A stretch of 64,000 bases of DNA, from the NCBI RefSeq assembly GCF_017115165.1, contig NZ_JABXKF010000105.1, forward strand, positions 1 to 64,000, written 5' to 3'. The stretch's first letter is position 1. Each line of letters begins with the position of its first letter. The position numbers and the translations under genes are program-made. The stretch is from Nostoc sp. LPT (GTDB lineage Bacteria; Cyanobacteriota; Cyanobacteriia; Cyanobacteriales; Nostocaceae). This document shows positions 1 through 8,489 of this stretch, in pieces. Under the pieces are notes generated by a model. The model was not told the origin of the DNA, did no database searches, and worked only from the letters and a program-made list of their open reading frames with translations.

Positions 1-297
1 TAACTCTATTACACCGGACCTCTCTCTTCATCCTCTTATTTTGGCTAAGGTATTGAGTGGTAAATCTTATTTGGTAATTTACTGTTATAATAAAGACTAT
101 TTTAGTCAAAAAAAACTGTATATATACTGAATGTAAAAATTAGTTAAAACTTCAATAAATTGAAAACTGGAACAGCAAGTTTTGTTACTATGGCGGCGAA
201 TTGCGTTGTTAGGGTTCAGAAAATGCGTAAGTAAGTGTAGCCCGTCGTATATATCGCCATCTTTTGTATTAAATATTTAGCCTAAATATGTATAATT
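1..297. other. Left-edge non-coding stretch
   Basis: AT-rich sequence in which I see no gene with recognisable content. Around 230-262 there is a short piece (GTGTAGCCCGTCGTA) that matches the GC-rich dispersed repeats seen elsewhere in the window, for example near 20404. It may contain the promoter of the short ORF or of cysC, but no convincing -35/-10 pair stands out. Confidence 0.4.
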
Positions 298-414
298 ATG
301 CGATTCCTTTACTCGAAATCAGTAGAGGTAAGAGTAGCAAAGCTGACACGGGCTGCCTTGCAATGGCTGAAATTCCTGCTAAAAAAGGATTATAAAAATA
401 AAATTACTATTTGA
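298..414 (+). CDS. Possible small basic protein (38 aa)
   Basis: An ATG-initiated ORF of 38 codons (begins MRFLYSKSVEV, ends in KDYKNKITI) lies 60 bp upstream of the APS kinase gene. It is basic and could form an amphipathic helix (AALQWLKFLLKK). No family is recognised and no clear ribosome-binding site precedes it. It may equally be the decayed 3' end of a longer gene or a chance ORF. Confidence 0.2.
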   Translation: MRFLYSKSVEVRVAKLTRAALQWLKFLLKKDYKNKITI

Positions 415-474
415 CCCACAATTACTTAAAAAAGCTTTTTTGGTGTGCCATTTAAAATGTACGACAAAAGTAGG

Positions 475-1029
475 ATGAGACAACAAGAGTGTGGTGTGAC
501 AGTATGGTTCACTGGTCTCAGTGGTGCGGGTAAAACTACTATCTGTCAATTCGTGGAGAAAGAGCTGCGGATACAAGGATACAGAGTTGAAGTTCTGGAT
601 GGTGATGCGGTACGTCAAAACCTATGCAAAGGATTGGGTTTCAGTAAAGAGGATCGAGTGGAGAATATTCGGCGCATTGGTTTTGTAGCTCAACTTCTTG
701 CCAGAAATAATGTGATTGTATTGGTTTCAGCTATTTCACCGTACCGTCAAATTCGGGAAGAAGTGCGCCAAATTACTCCATTTTTCATTGAAGTTTACGT
801 CAACGCATCATTAGAAGTTTGTGAACAACGAGACGTAAAAGGGTTATATAAAAAAGCAAGAGCAGGGGAGATTAAGCACTTCACTGGTATTGATGATCCT
901 TATGAAATACCACTCTGTCCAGAAGTCGAATGCAAAACGAATGAAGAAAGTGTTGCCCAAAGTGCAACTAAGGTCTTAAAAAAGCTGGAAGAGTTGGGTT
1001 ATATAGTTGCTAGAATGAATGATTTATGA
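475..1029 (+). CDS. cysC: Adenylylsulfate kinase (APS kinase)
   Basis: Phosphorylates adenosine 5'-phosphosulfate with ATP to give PAPS, the sulfate donor for assimilation and sulfation. The P-loop GLSGAGKTT stands close to the N-terminus, followed by LDGDAVR (APS-binding region), the IRRIGFVAQLL helix, and NASLEVCEQRDVKGLYKKARAGEI, all hallmark APS-kinase motifs. Length (184 aa from this start) is normal for a stand-alone CysC. The frame stays open upstream to a GTG at 445 with an ATG at 457; I chose the ATG at 475 because cyanobacterial homologues begin right before GVTVWFTG. No cysD/cysN or sulfate transport gene is nearby, so it is a solitary copy, and it might serve PAPS supply for a sulfotransferase. 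A hairpin overlaps its stop codon. Confidence 0.93.
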   Translation: MRQQECGVTVWFTGLSGAGKTTICQFVEKELRIQGYRVEVLDGDAVRQNLCKGLGFSKEDRVENIRRIGFVAQLLARNNVIVLVSAISPYRQIREEVRQITPFFIEVYVNASLEVCEQRDVKGLYKKARAGEIKHFTGIDDPYEIPLCPEVECKTNEESVAQSATKVLKKLEELGYIVARMNDL

Positions 1030-1051
1030 GTTAAAGAAAGTTTTTAACTCA
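1027..1051 (+). terminator. Hairpin overlapping the cysC stop codon
   Basis: TGAGTTAAA (1027-1035) pairs perfectly with TTTAACTCA (1043-1051) around a 7-nt loop, and the loop side ends in a T run. The stem begins at the TGA stop of cysC. The AT-rich stem makes it a weak terminator candidate. Confidence 0.4.
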
Positions 1052-1096
1052 TAACTTTTACTAGGATGCCAATAATTGCCGAATTAATCTGGACGG
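1046..1096 (-). pseudogene. Relic of an ABC1/UbiB kinase 3' end
   Basis: Read on the minus strand, 1090-1061 encodes RLIRQLLAS followed by a stop. This is exactly the last nine residues of the ABC1-family kinase encoded at 4116-6104. The similarity also covers about 15 bp of the downstream flank (compare 1046-1096 with 4101-4146, roughly 40 of 47 positions equal by eye). Upstream of this point on the minus strand nothing matches the kinase. It is therefore a small leftover of a duplicated or transferred kinase gene end. Confidence 0.5.
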
Positions 1097-1106
1097 CATT
1101 ACCCCG

Positions 1107-1281
1107 CAATTTTTGGAGCAGCAAGCCGAGCCAGCAGAACATTGACGACAATCGCTGGAGTTGCAAAACCAAGACTTAGCGCAACGTTCCAAGGAACTTG
1201 GAAGCTTGTCATGAACAAATTCAAGCCTTAGAAGAAAGCCTTAAACTGGAGAAAAATGGTTATCCCCAAGATGAGGGATGA
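1107..1281 (+). pseudogene. Decayed coiled-coil coding remnant
   Basis: The plus strand reads as Gln/Glu/Leu-rich coiled-coil-like peptide pieces in more than one frame (FLEQQAEPAEH, QSLELQNQDLAQRSKEL, then after a frame change ACHEQIQALEESLKLEK), broken by stops and at least one frameshift. This looks like a degraded gene fragment, but its family cannot be named. The gap between cysC and the next gene holds nothing else recognisable. Confidence 0.25.
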
Positions 1282-1331
1282 GAGGCTAGAAATTATTCTC
1301 CCCTACTCCTGTGCGCCCATTAACAGGAATC

Positions 1332-1483
1332 TTAAAACGAAACGGGATTAGTTAGTTGAGGGTTGATTTCAAATTCAGGATTAGTTAGTTGAGAGTTGAT
1401 TTCAAATTGTACAAGTTCTGGTTTACTATCCTTCACCAACCAAAAAAAGTTTCCCGAACAGATGATTTAGAGAATACTGTCAT
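1332..1483 (-). pseudogene. Cut-off C-terminal part of the DUF4019-like gene
   Basis: Beyond the TAG stop of the neighbouring ORF the minus strand continues in frame as MTVFSKSSVRETFF. It then shifts frame in a run of seven T (complement of 1442-1448) and goes on as WLVKDSKPELVQFEINSQL, up to a stop at 1332-1334. This is the kind of beta-strand tail expected after DKYILLR in DUF4019-type proteins. The tail also contains a 33-bp in-frame tandem duplication (1345-1375 and 1378-1408) coding FEINSQLTNP/FEINPQLTNP. One in-frame stop plus one frameshift make this a broken 3' end. Confidence 0.5.
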
Positions 1484-1906
1484 CTAGCGAAGGAGAATGT
1501 ACTTATCAGAGTCCTTGTCAGTAGGTTGTCCCCACCAATCAGTTATTTGAGGCGAGTTTACAGTTCCAATTTGCTGTTTTAGTCTTGCACAAACACTGAG
1601 CATTTCTGACTGACTTAAACTATTCTTAAACATCTCATTTGCTTGGTCATAAATATCTTGACATTTGCCTTGTCCTAGTTGGGTATGAAATTTTTGTACA
1701 CCTTCCTCAGCGAGTTTCTTACTGGACTCCAAATCAGTTAAGTAGTTATTGATAATTTTTTTTTGATCAATTGGATTTTTACCTAGCACAAAACCAAAGC
1801 TACCAACCCTCATTAAAACTCCTCCGCCAAAGAACATTGAGTCAATAAAAGTCCAGAATATTAAAGTACCTAAACAACCAAGACAACCAGATCCTTTATT
1901 AGACAT
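1484..1906 (-). CDS. DUF4019-like membrane-anchored protein, truncated
   Basis: A 140-residue ORF. The N-terminus is Gly/Cys-rich (GSGCLGCLG) followed by a hydrophobic segment (LIFWTFIDSMFFGGGVLM, about residues 14-32) that should act as membrane anchor or uncleaved signal. The remainder (LESSKKLAEEGVQKFHTQLGQGKCQDIYDQANEMF and LSQSEMLSVCARLKQQIG) resembles DUF4019-type periplasmic domains. It ends abruptly in a TAG, after which homologous-looking sequence continues (1332-1483), so the gene is probably a recent pseudogene. No function is known. It is 23 bp from the aspartoacylase gene start-side neighbour and on the same strand. Confidence 0.5.
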   Translation of the reverse strand: MSNKGSGCLGCLGTLIFWTFIDSMFFGGGVLMRVGSFGFVLGKNPIDQKKIINNYLTDLESSKKLAEEGVQKFHTQLGQGKCQDIYDQANEMFKNSLSQSEMLSVCARLKQQIGTVNSPQITDWWGQPTDKDSDKYILLR

Positions 1907-1929
1907 AATTGCTCCTAAGAATCACTGTT

Positions 1930-2820
1930 TTAAACTATTACTTGGTGCTGCTGAGTTATGCACAGGGCAATTCCCTTCTCGTAGTAAGCCGCTTCGTTAA
2001 TAAAAACCGGATAGATTGTTGAGGTTCCTTCATAGGCGATCGCTTCCCCTTCAAATGTTAAAAATATCGGTTCGCCGGGAGGAAGTGGTTGATAATCTTT
2101 AAACTGAAGTTGGGGATGAATCATTGCTTGAATCTCACCAGACTCATTTCTGGGATAATCAATCGTTCCACTATGCCGATAAAAGGTTAGTTTGTTATCG
2201 AATAATAGAATTTCTCCCCGATTATATTGCTCAAAATAATTCAAAGCAGTGTCAATCAACGCTTCAGTTTCCTGAAAGAGATCGGCTTGCAAAACCCCTT
2301 GAGGTACTCCTCCCACCTCAATCGTGCAGCCTAATTCACAAATCGATGGCAAACTAGAAGATTCTTTCGATTTTGGGATAATATAAACTTTTACTAAGGG
2401 ATTTACGCTCTGAAGATAAGTAACTAATTGCAAATTAAAAGGATGCTCATTGGTCATTACAGTTAAACCCATATTTGCAGTAGTACTATGGATATCTACA
2501 ATCACATCAACTGGAGTTTTACCATTTGCACCAAATAAATTATTGATTTCTCTAGCTCGAATATCTTCGTAACTAGAACGCGTCAAATCTTGCAGATCCA
2601 CTTGTCGAAAAGAACGGTTGAGGTCTTGATCAATGTATCGACGCACTACTGCAAATGCTTTCGGATTTGCCAGCAAAGTTACAGTTTCAAAGTTTGCGCG
2701 ACGCACCAGATTAGGATGCCGTTCAAGTTTTTTGATGATATAAGCACCAGTGAACTCATTCCCATGAGTTCCTCCAACAAGCAAAACTCGTTGAACTGGA
2801 GGTATTGAATTTGTAATCAA
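1930..2820 (-). CDS. Aspartoacylase-family metallohydrolase
   Basis: Member of the succinylglutamate desuccinylase/aspartoacylase family of zinc carboxypeptidase-like enzymes (M14 fold), which remove an acyl group from N-acyl amino acids such as N-acetyl-aspartate. The zinc ligands are visible as H19 and E22 in GGTHGNEFTG and H111 in VDIHSTTANMG. DLNRSF (66-71) binds the substrate carboxylate, and E in TIEVGG (about 168) is the expected catalytic glutamate. At 296 residues it has the usual length for the cyanobacterial AspA-like group. It is divergent from the LysR gene, which may control it. The true substrate cannot be read from the sequence. Confidence 0.88.
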   Translation of the reverse strand: MITNSIPPVQRVLLVGGTHGNEFTGAYIIKKLERHPNLVRRANFETVTLLANPKAFAVVRRYIDQDLNRSFRQVDLQDLTRSSYEDIRAREINNLFGANGKTPVDVIVDIHSTTANMGLTVMTNEHPFNLQLVTYLQSVNPLVKVYIIPKSKESSSLPSICELGCTIEVGGVPQGVLQADLFQETEALIDTALNYFEQYNRGEILLFDNKLTFYRHSGTIDYPRNESGEIQAMIHPQLQFKDYQPLPPGEPIFLTFEGEAIAYEGTSTIYPVFINEAAYYEKGIALCITQQHQVIV

Positions 2821-2900
2821 GTCTCTTGCTCCTAATGATTGATATAACGAATCTTAGGAGATCACAGACTATAACTCAATGATCAAATTAGACATCGTAC

Positions 2901-2920
2901 TATATGTAAATACATATAAT
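2901..2920 (+). promoter_or_regulatory. Palindromic operator candidate and -10 box before lysR
   Basis: In the 114-bp divergent spacer, TATATGTA (2901-2908) and TACATATA (2911-2918) form a perfect inverted repeat around AA. A consensus TATAAT lies at 2915-2920, overlapping the right arm, 14 bp before the lysR ATG. LysR regulators often bind such AT-rich palindromes in the spacer shared with their divergent target, here the aspartoacylase gene. The pairing of regulator and site is inferred. Confidence 0.4.
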
Positions 2921-2934
2921 AAATCTGTTCTATT

Positions 2935-3855
2935 ATGAATCTGGAACGTTTAGCCCGTTTTGTTTTTTTAGCTACACTCAAGAATGATACTGGACAAAAA
3001 GATATCAATGTAAGTCGTGCTGCGGAAAAACTGCATATTCCTCAGCCGCATCTCAGCAATCAAATTAAACAACTAGAAGAAGAATTAGGAGTAGAACTGT
3101 TTGTGCGTAAGCCTCGCTTGGAACTCACACCATACGGCAAGGTTTTTCTCCAAGAAGCACAACACCTTCTCGAACAAGTCGAGCGAATTCATATATCTGC
3201 AAAACAAGCAAGTCAGGGCGAGATTGGACGGTTAATTGTCGGCATTAATACTTCAATTTCTAACAGCTTGCTGCCAAATATCCTACGCGTTTTTCGCCAG
3301 AAATACCCGAATGTAGATCTAGTATTACAAGAGCTTTTGTTTGAAGATAGTCGCCAAAAACTTCAAGCTCGCACACTAGATGTAGATTTTGAAAATTTTT
3401 ACAATCTCCAAGACGTAGATGATCGCCATTTTCTCACCTACGAAGTTATCAACCAACAGCCTCTGGTGATGGTACTTCCCAAAGAACATCCCCTAATCCA
3501 TTACCCACAAGTTCAACTTCAAGACTTTAAGGCTGAACCATTCGTACTTCCTTGCTATGAGAGAGTATCAGGATTACATACACTAATTCGTATGGCTTGT
3601 TTGTCAGCAGGATTTCACCCCAAGGTGGTACAGGAAGCCGCCTGGATGACAACAATTCTGGGTTTGGTTGCAGGTGAAATTGGAGTAGCATTACTACCTG
3701 CGAATGTGATGAATCTTCAACGCACAGGAGTTGTTTATCGAAAAATCCAAGGACAATTACCTGTATTTAAAATAGCGATCGCTTGGCGACGAGATAATCA
3801 ATCGAAAATCTTGTCTAACTTTCTCAACGTGGTCAGAGAAGTTTCCCGCAGTTAG
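2935..3855 (+). CDS. LysR-family transcriptional regulator
   Basis: The N-terminal 65 residues form a classic LysR winged helix-turn-helix (NVSRAAEKLHIPQPHLSNQIKQLEEELGVELFVRKPRLELTPYG with intervening residues). This is followed by an effector-binding domain of two Rossmann-like lobes beginning near GRLIVGINTSISNSLLPNILRVF. Length of 306 aa is standard. It is transcribed divergently from the aspartoacylase gene with 114 bp between them and a palindrome in the spacer, which suggests that it controls itself and that gene. The effector is unknown. Confidence 0.9.
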   Translation: MNLERLARFVFLATLKNDTGQKDINVSRAAEKLHIPQPHLSNQIKQLEEELGVELFVRKPRLELTPYGKVFLQEAQHLLEQVERIHISAKQASQGEIGRLIVGINTSISNSLLPNILRVFRQKYPNVDLVLQELLFEDSRQKLQARTLDVDFENFYNLQDVDDRHFLTYEVINQQPLVMVLPKEHPLIHYPQVQLQDFKAEPFVLPCYERVSGLHTLIRMACLSAGFHPKVVQEAAWMTTILGLVAGEIGVALLPANVMNLQRTGVVYRKIQGQLPVFKIAIAWRRDNQSKILSNFLNVVREVSRS

Positions 3856-3970
3856 CTTCAGTAGTGTTGAGTGCATAGTTAAAAAACTCTTAACTCCTAG
3901 CCTTTTCAAGGTGGGTAAACTTTTTTGACAATAATTTTTATTATCTCTGTAGAAAGTAAAGTAGATGTAA

Positions 3971-3995
3971 GTTGGGTTGAAAAACGAAACCCAAC
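3971..3995. terminator. GTTGGGTT inverted repeat between convergent genes
   Basis: GTTGGGTT (3971-3978) and AACCCAAC (3988-3995) form an 8-bp stem with a 9-nt A-rich loop. It lies between the lysR and ABC1-kinase genes, which converge, so it may serve as a bidirectional terminator. The same GGTTGGGTTTCG-type palindrome is a widespread repeat family in Nostoc genomes, so it may also be just a repeat copy. Confidence 0.45.
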
Positions 3996-4115
3996 CTACT
4001 AAACTAATCCGCCTTTAAGTTGCGTAATCTTTAGTCTTAGAAAGACGCAAGAATGCAATTTGAATGATTATTACCTTATTCAGGGTAACTGAACCGTATT
4101 GACTCCTAACTCTTA

Positions 4116-6104
4116 CTACGATGCCAACAATTGCCGAATTAACCTGGCTACAGCCTTTTGCGTGAAGCGGTTGGCAATTTGTTGACCCAAACGCTGTACA
4201 TCAGAATTTACCAATAACTGGGCAATTTGGGATGCAAGTTGCACTGGATCAAAGCCTCTTGTTTCTCGGAGAATACCTAATATACGTTTGATATGCTCCA
4301 AGGTTTGTTGTTGTTCAACTGTGGCTGCTGGAGTTTTATTCACTGCTGTCAATCCTACCCGTTCTCGCAATAAGGAGGTAAAGTTATGCAAAACATTTTT
4401 ACCTAAAGCATCAAGTCCGTTAACAGATTCATCTACTAGTTTGTCACGAATAAAAGCACCGCGTTCAGATGACAGAAATTCTATTCCCTGATTTAGCACT
4501 AAATTAAAGTCGTAGTCTTGACTATTGCGCGCATTTTTTAACAAGTTTTCTAAGCGATTCCAGCGAAATCTGCCATCTTTAAATAACAAATCTTGCAATG
4601 ATGCTCTTAATTGCGGTGCTGGATCTGTTAACAGGCGTTTAGAAACGTAGGGATAAGCTTCGCTGAGAACTTTAAAGTTTGGATCTATATATATTGCAAT
4701 ACCTTCAAGCGTCACAAGGGAGCGAATAATTAAGGCGTAATAGGGTGGTACGCGGAAAGGATACTCATACATCAAAGCTGATAGTTCATCGGTGATGCTT
4801 TTAATGTTAAGTTCGGCAACACTGGCTCCTTGGGCATCAGCAAAAACTCTCGCAAAAGCTGGGATAATTGGTGTTAAATCGGTTTCTGGTGATAAGAAAT
4901 CTAACTTAACATAGTCTTTTGCCAATCCTTCAAAGTCGCGGTTGACGACGTGGACGATCGCTTCAATCAAACCATAACGCTGAGGTGGCTTAATCTCGCT
5001 CATCATCCCAAAGTCAAGATAAGCTAATTTGCCATCAGTTGTTGCTAACAAATTACCAGGGTGGGGATCTGCATGAAAAAATCCATGTTCTAGCAGCTGG
5101 CGCAGGGAACACTGCACACCCACTTCAATTAAATAACGAGCATCTATCCCTTGGGCGCTAATTTCTTCTGTCTGGGTTAATTTAGTGCCGTTAATCCACT
5201 CCATCGTCAAGACGCGACGATTGGTATATTCCCAGTAAATCTTCGGTACATATACGTCTTTTATATGACCGTATAACTCAAAAAATCGCTCGGCATTTTC
5301 ACCTTCATGGATGTAATCCATCTCTTCAAAGATGCGATCGCCTAATTCATCGAGAATCCCAACTAAGTCACTTCTTACCCGTTTAACCTTTTTCTGCACC
5401 CAGGCGGCGAGGTTACGCAAGATATACAAGTCAATAGTAATCCCCTCTCTTAAGTCGGGGCGTTGAACTTTAATCGCGACTTCTTCGCCAGTTTTTAGCT
5501 TACCTTTATACACTTGCCCCAATGAAGCCGCAGCAATTGGCTGGGCCGAGAGTTCGGCGTAAACCTCTTCTGGAGGTGCGCCTAATTCTTCTTTGATAAA
5601 CTGGTAAGCAATTTCGTTGGCAAAAGGCGGTAATTGGTCTTGTAGTTTAGTTAATTCTTCTAGGTATACAGGAGGAACTAGATCCGGTCTGGTGGATAAA
5701 GCTTGTCCAATTTTGATGTAAGCAGGCCCCAGTTTAGTCAGTAATACTCGTAGCTGGGTAGCTCGGCGGCGGTCGTTTTTGACGACAATTCCCCGTTTAC
5801 TATCCGACCACAACCCAAAAACAAAGGATAGAACTGGCTGCAACACGGCGAAAATCCGCCGTAGAACTTGCACTTTTCTGTTTTGGTAATGCGCCGCTAT
5901 GCCCACGGGATCGTAAAGCGTCTCAGGTTGGGCTGTTGTCCTCATCTTTTGGGCTGCTAAGAGCCTTGGCGAGCGCACAACTAAGTTTGATGTACCATCT
6001 TCTGGTACTACATCAATAACGTCCAGTTCGCCTCGGCTATTTGTGCCGTTGCGACTGTCCTCCTGAATTGGTCGGGAACTAGGGGGAAGTGTCTTAACAA
6101 TCAT
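4116..6104 (-). CDS. ABC1/UbiB (AarF) family atypical kinase
   Basis: A 662-residue UbiB-type protein kinase-like protein; relatives support quinone and lipid homeostasis in bacteria, plastids and mitochondria. Visible motifs are the family-specific KIGQ (131-134), the Ala-rich nucleotide loop AAASLGQVYKG (191-201), the ion-pair lysine K213 in VAIKVQRP, the catalytic loop HADPHPGN (344-351) and DFG (364-366). A hydrophilic N-terminal extension of about 60 residues and a long C-terminal helical region are typical of cyanobacterial members. The gene stands alone, divergent from recN. The final codons are duplicated as a relic near 1061-1090. Confidence 0.92.
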   Translation of the reverse strand: MIVKTLPPSSRPIQEDSRNGTNSRGELDVIDVVPEDGTSNLVVRSPRLLAAQKMRTTAQPETLYDPVGIAAHYQNRKVQVLRRIFAVLQPVLSFVFGLWSDSKRGIVVKNDRRRATQLRVLLTKLGPAYIKIGQALSTRPDLVPPVYLEELTKLQDQLPPFANEIAYQFIKEELGAPPEEVYAELSAQPIAAASLGQVYKGKLKTGEEVAIKVQRPDLREGITIDLYILRNLAAWVQKKVKRVRSDLVGILDELGDRIFEEMDYIHEGENAERFFELYGHIKDVYVPKIYWEYTNRRVLTMEWINGTKLTQTEEISAQGIDARYLIEVGVQCSLRQLLEHGFFHADPHPGNLLATTDGKLAYLDFGMMSEIKPPQRYGLIEAIVHVVNRDFEGLAKDYVKLDFLSPETDLTPIIPAFARVFADAQGASVAELNIKSITDELSALMYEYPFRVPPYYALIIRSLVTLEGIAIYIDPNFKVLSEAYPYVSKRLLTDPAPQLRASLQDLLFKDGRFRWNRLENLLKNARNSQDYDFNLVLNQGIEFLSSERGAFIRDKLVDESVNGLDALGKNVLHNFTSLLRERVGLTAVNKTPAATVEQQQTLEHIKRILGILRETRGFDPVQLASQIAQLLVNSDVQRLGQQIANRFTQKAVARLIRQLLAS

Positions 6105-6477
6105 GAAGAATGACCACCAGTCAGAACGATCACATTAAGTATTGTAACAATATGTTTAGAAATTGGGAATTTGGAATGGGGCATTGGGCAAAACAGTTCC
6201 GTTAGCGTCAGCGGGGCGTTTAGCCCGTTTCGAGTTCCTCGGCAAGCGAGTAAAGAAGTGAGATTCCCCACTCAACACTCCTGAAGGGCATTGGGCATTG
6301 GTTATTTCTTCCTGATCTTTCCCTGCTCCACCTACTCCTTAGTACTAATAGGTCTGCTACACTTAAACGGGCATACTAGTTCAATAGTAGTAGGTATTGC
6401 TAGTTGCTGAAAGATCATATTTATTGTCTTGTAAATTAGAAGTATCTGGCATCTGCCCTCATGGAGAATTTGGCTTG
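6105..6477. other. Divergent spacer with dispersed repeats
   Basis: Spacer between the ABC1-kinase (minus) and recN (plus). It holds a GC-rich dispersed repeat block (about 6196-6260, containing GTTAGCGTCAGCGGGGCGTTTAGC) flanked by GGGCATTGG heptad words (6179-6189 and 6287-6300). No gene is seen. GGAG at 6463-6466, 11 nt before the ATG at 6478, supports the recN start chosen here. Confidence 0.45.
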
Positions 6478-8226
6478 ATGTTGCTTTGCCTGCGAATCGA
6501 AAACTTTGCCCTAATTGACCAATTGGAATTGGAATTTGGTGCGGGACTAAATGTGTTGACAGGTGAAACCGGCGCTGGAAAATCTATTATCTTGGATGCC
6601 ATTGATGCCGCTTTGGGCGGTAAAGTCTCTAGTCGAGTCATTCGCACGGGGACAAGTCGGGCGATGGTAGAAGCTACTTTCACTTCAAACGCCCCCCTAG
6701 CAGCTTGGTTGACCGAACAAGAAATAGATTTGCTTGATGAAAATTCTGTAGTCATTAGCCGAGAAATCACAGCCACTGCTAGTAATGTCCGCAGTCGATC
6801 GCGGGTGAATGGTGTGTTGGTAAATCGGCAGATTATGGGAGGAATGCGCGATCGCTTGGTGGAAATTACCGCCCAAGGTCAAACGGTACAAGTTGGACAA
6901 TCTGCCCAAGTTCGGGACTGGTTAGATTTGTATGGCGGCGACTCGTTGATGCAGCAGCGCCATAAAGTCGCTACGAGCTTTAGTTCTTACCAACAGGCGC
7001 ATTTAGCATTAGAAAAACGCCGGACATCAGAACGGGAACGATTGCAACAACTCGATTTGCTTGCTTATCAAGTACAAGAATTGGGAGCAGCCAATCTCAG
7101 CGAACCTAATGAGTTGGAACAGTTGGGACAAGAACAAGAACGCCTGAATCATGTCGTTGATTTGCAACAAATGAGTTACAAAGTTTATCAGGCTTTATAT
7201 CAAAACGATAATGAAACTCCCGCCGCAGCAGATTTATTGGGAGACAGTGAGGCGACATTAAATGACATGGTGGAATACGATACCCAACTACAACATTTAT
7301 TGGAATTGGTGCGGGACGCGCAAGCTGCGGTAATGGAAGTGGGAAGGCAGATTAATGCTTATGGAGATGGTTTGGAAGCCGATCCGCAACGGTTGGAAGA
7401 AGTGGAAGAACGGATTCAGGAATTAAAGCAAATTTGTCGTAAGTATGGGCCGACACTAAAAGAAGCGATCGCTTATTTCCAAAGTATCCAAGCAGAATTA
7501 GCCCAACTTAATGACAGCGAACAATCTATCGAAAGTCTGGAACAGCAAGAAAAGGCGTGTTTTGAGAAACTTACCCAAGCAAGTAATCAGTTAACTCAAT
7601 TGCGGAGTAAGGCGGCTGCTAATTTAGAATCACGTTTGATAGCTGAACTCAAGCCCCTAGCGATGGAAAAGGTGAAATTTCTGGTTGAAATATTACCAGC
7701 TTTCCCAACTGCGATGGGAGCAGATAAAATTACCTTTACATTTAGTTCCAATCCCGGAGAACCACTGCAACCTTTAACAGAAGTTGCCTCTGGTGGAGAA
7801 ATGAGCCGTTTTTTACTAGCGCTGAAAGCTTGTTTTTCTCAGGTTGATGTTGCTGGAACTATGGTATTTGATGAAATTGATGTCGGGGTTTCGGGAAAGG
7901 TAGCCCAAGCGATCGCGGAAAAATTATACCAGCTAAGTCAACGCAACCAGGTGTTATGTGTTACGCATCAACCTTTAGTTGCGGCAATGGCGGATCGGCA
8001 TTTTCGCGTAGATAAGCAAATTATCAATCAAGGTAAAGGTAAAAAATTTAACGATGACAATGCCGAACAGCGTACCGTTGTTAGAGTTACTACCTTGGAT
8101 AATTTAAACACCCGTCGGGAAGAACTAGCGCAGTTGGCTGGTGGTAAATCTGCAACTGATGCGATCGCTTTTGCAGAATCTCTGTTATTACAAGCTGCTA
8201 ACCACCGCAGTGGTAACCAAAGTTGA
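6478..8226 (+). CDS. recN: DNA repair protein RecN
   Basis: SMC-like ATPase of recombinational double-strand-break repair. The head domain begins MLLCLRIENFALID, with Walker A GETGAGKS at residues 29-36. A coiled-coil middle follows, and the C-terminal head half has the ABC signature SGGEMSR (about 438-444) and Walker B MVFDEIDVGVSG (about 461). The D-loop/H-loop VLCVTHQPLVAAMAD comes next. The frame extends upstream to 6397, but the ATG at 6478 matches the conserved N-terminus and has a GGAG box. The resulting 582 residues fit the family. Confidence 0.95.
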   Translation: MLLCLRIENFALIDQLELEFGAGLNVLTGETGAGKSIILDAIDAALGGKVSSRVIRTGTSRAMVEATFTSNAPLAAWLTEQEIDLLDENSVVISREITATASNVRSRSRVNGVLVNRQIMGGMRDRLVEITAQGQTVQVGQSAQVRDWLDLYGGDSLMQQRHKVATSFSSYQQAHLALEKRRTSERERLQQLDLLAYQVQELGAANLSEPNELEQLGQEQERLNHVVDLQQMSYKVYQALYQNDNETPAAADLLGDSEATLNDMVEYDTQLQHLLELVRDAQAAVMEVGRQINAYGDGLEADPQRLEEVEERIQELKQICRKYGPTLKEAIAYFQSIQAELAQLNDSEQSIESLEQQEKACFEKLTQASNQLTQLRSKAAANLESRLIAELKPLAMEKVKFLVEILPAFPTAMGADKITFTFSSNPGEPLQPLTEVASGGEMSRFLLALKACFSQVDVAGTMVFDEIDVGVSGKVAQAIAEKLYQLSQRNQVLCVTHQPLVAAMADRHFRVDKQIINQGKGKKFNDDNAEQRTVVRVTTLDNLNTRREELAQLAGGKSATDAIAFAESLLLQAANHRSGNQS

Positions 8227-8489
8227 TTAGTAGTATTATTAAATACTTAACCACAGATTTTCTGTAAACTATTTTTTTAAGTAAGTAGTGATGTAAGTAA
8301 TTATATTATATTTGTTATATCCAGCTAATCTTTAAGATTCTATATTGTACTGTACCAGTGCAATTTTTGGTAAACCGCTACTTGCTTTGAGTCTTAACTT
8401 ATCAATCAGAGCGATCGCATAGAAATTAGATGCCAAGAAAATATGGCGTGATCGCTTGTGCAAATACTTATGCGATCACAGGCTTGTGA

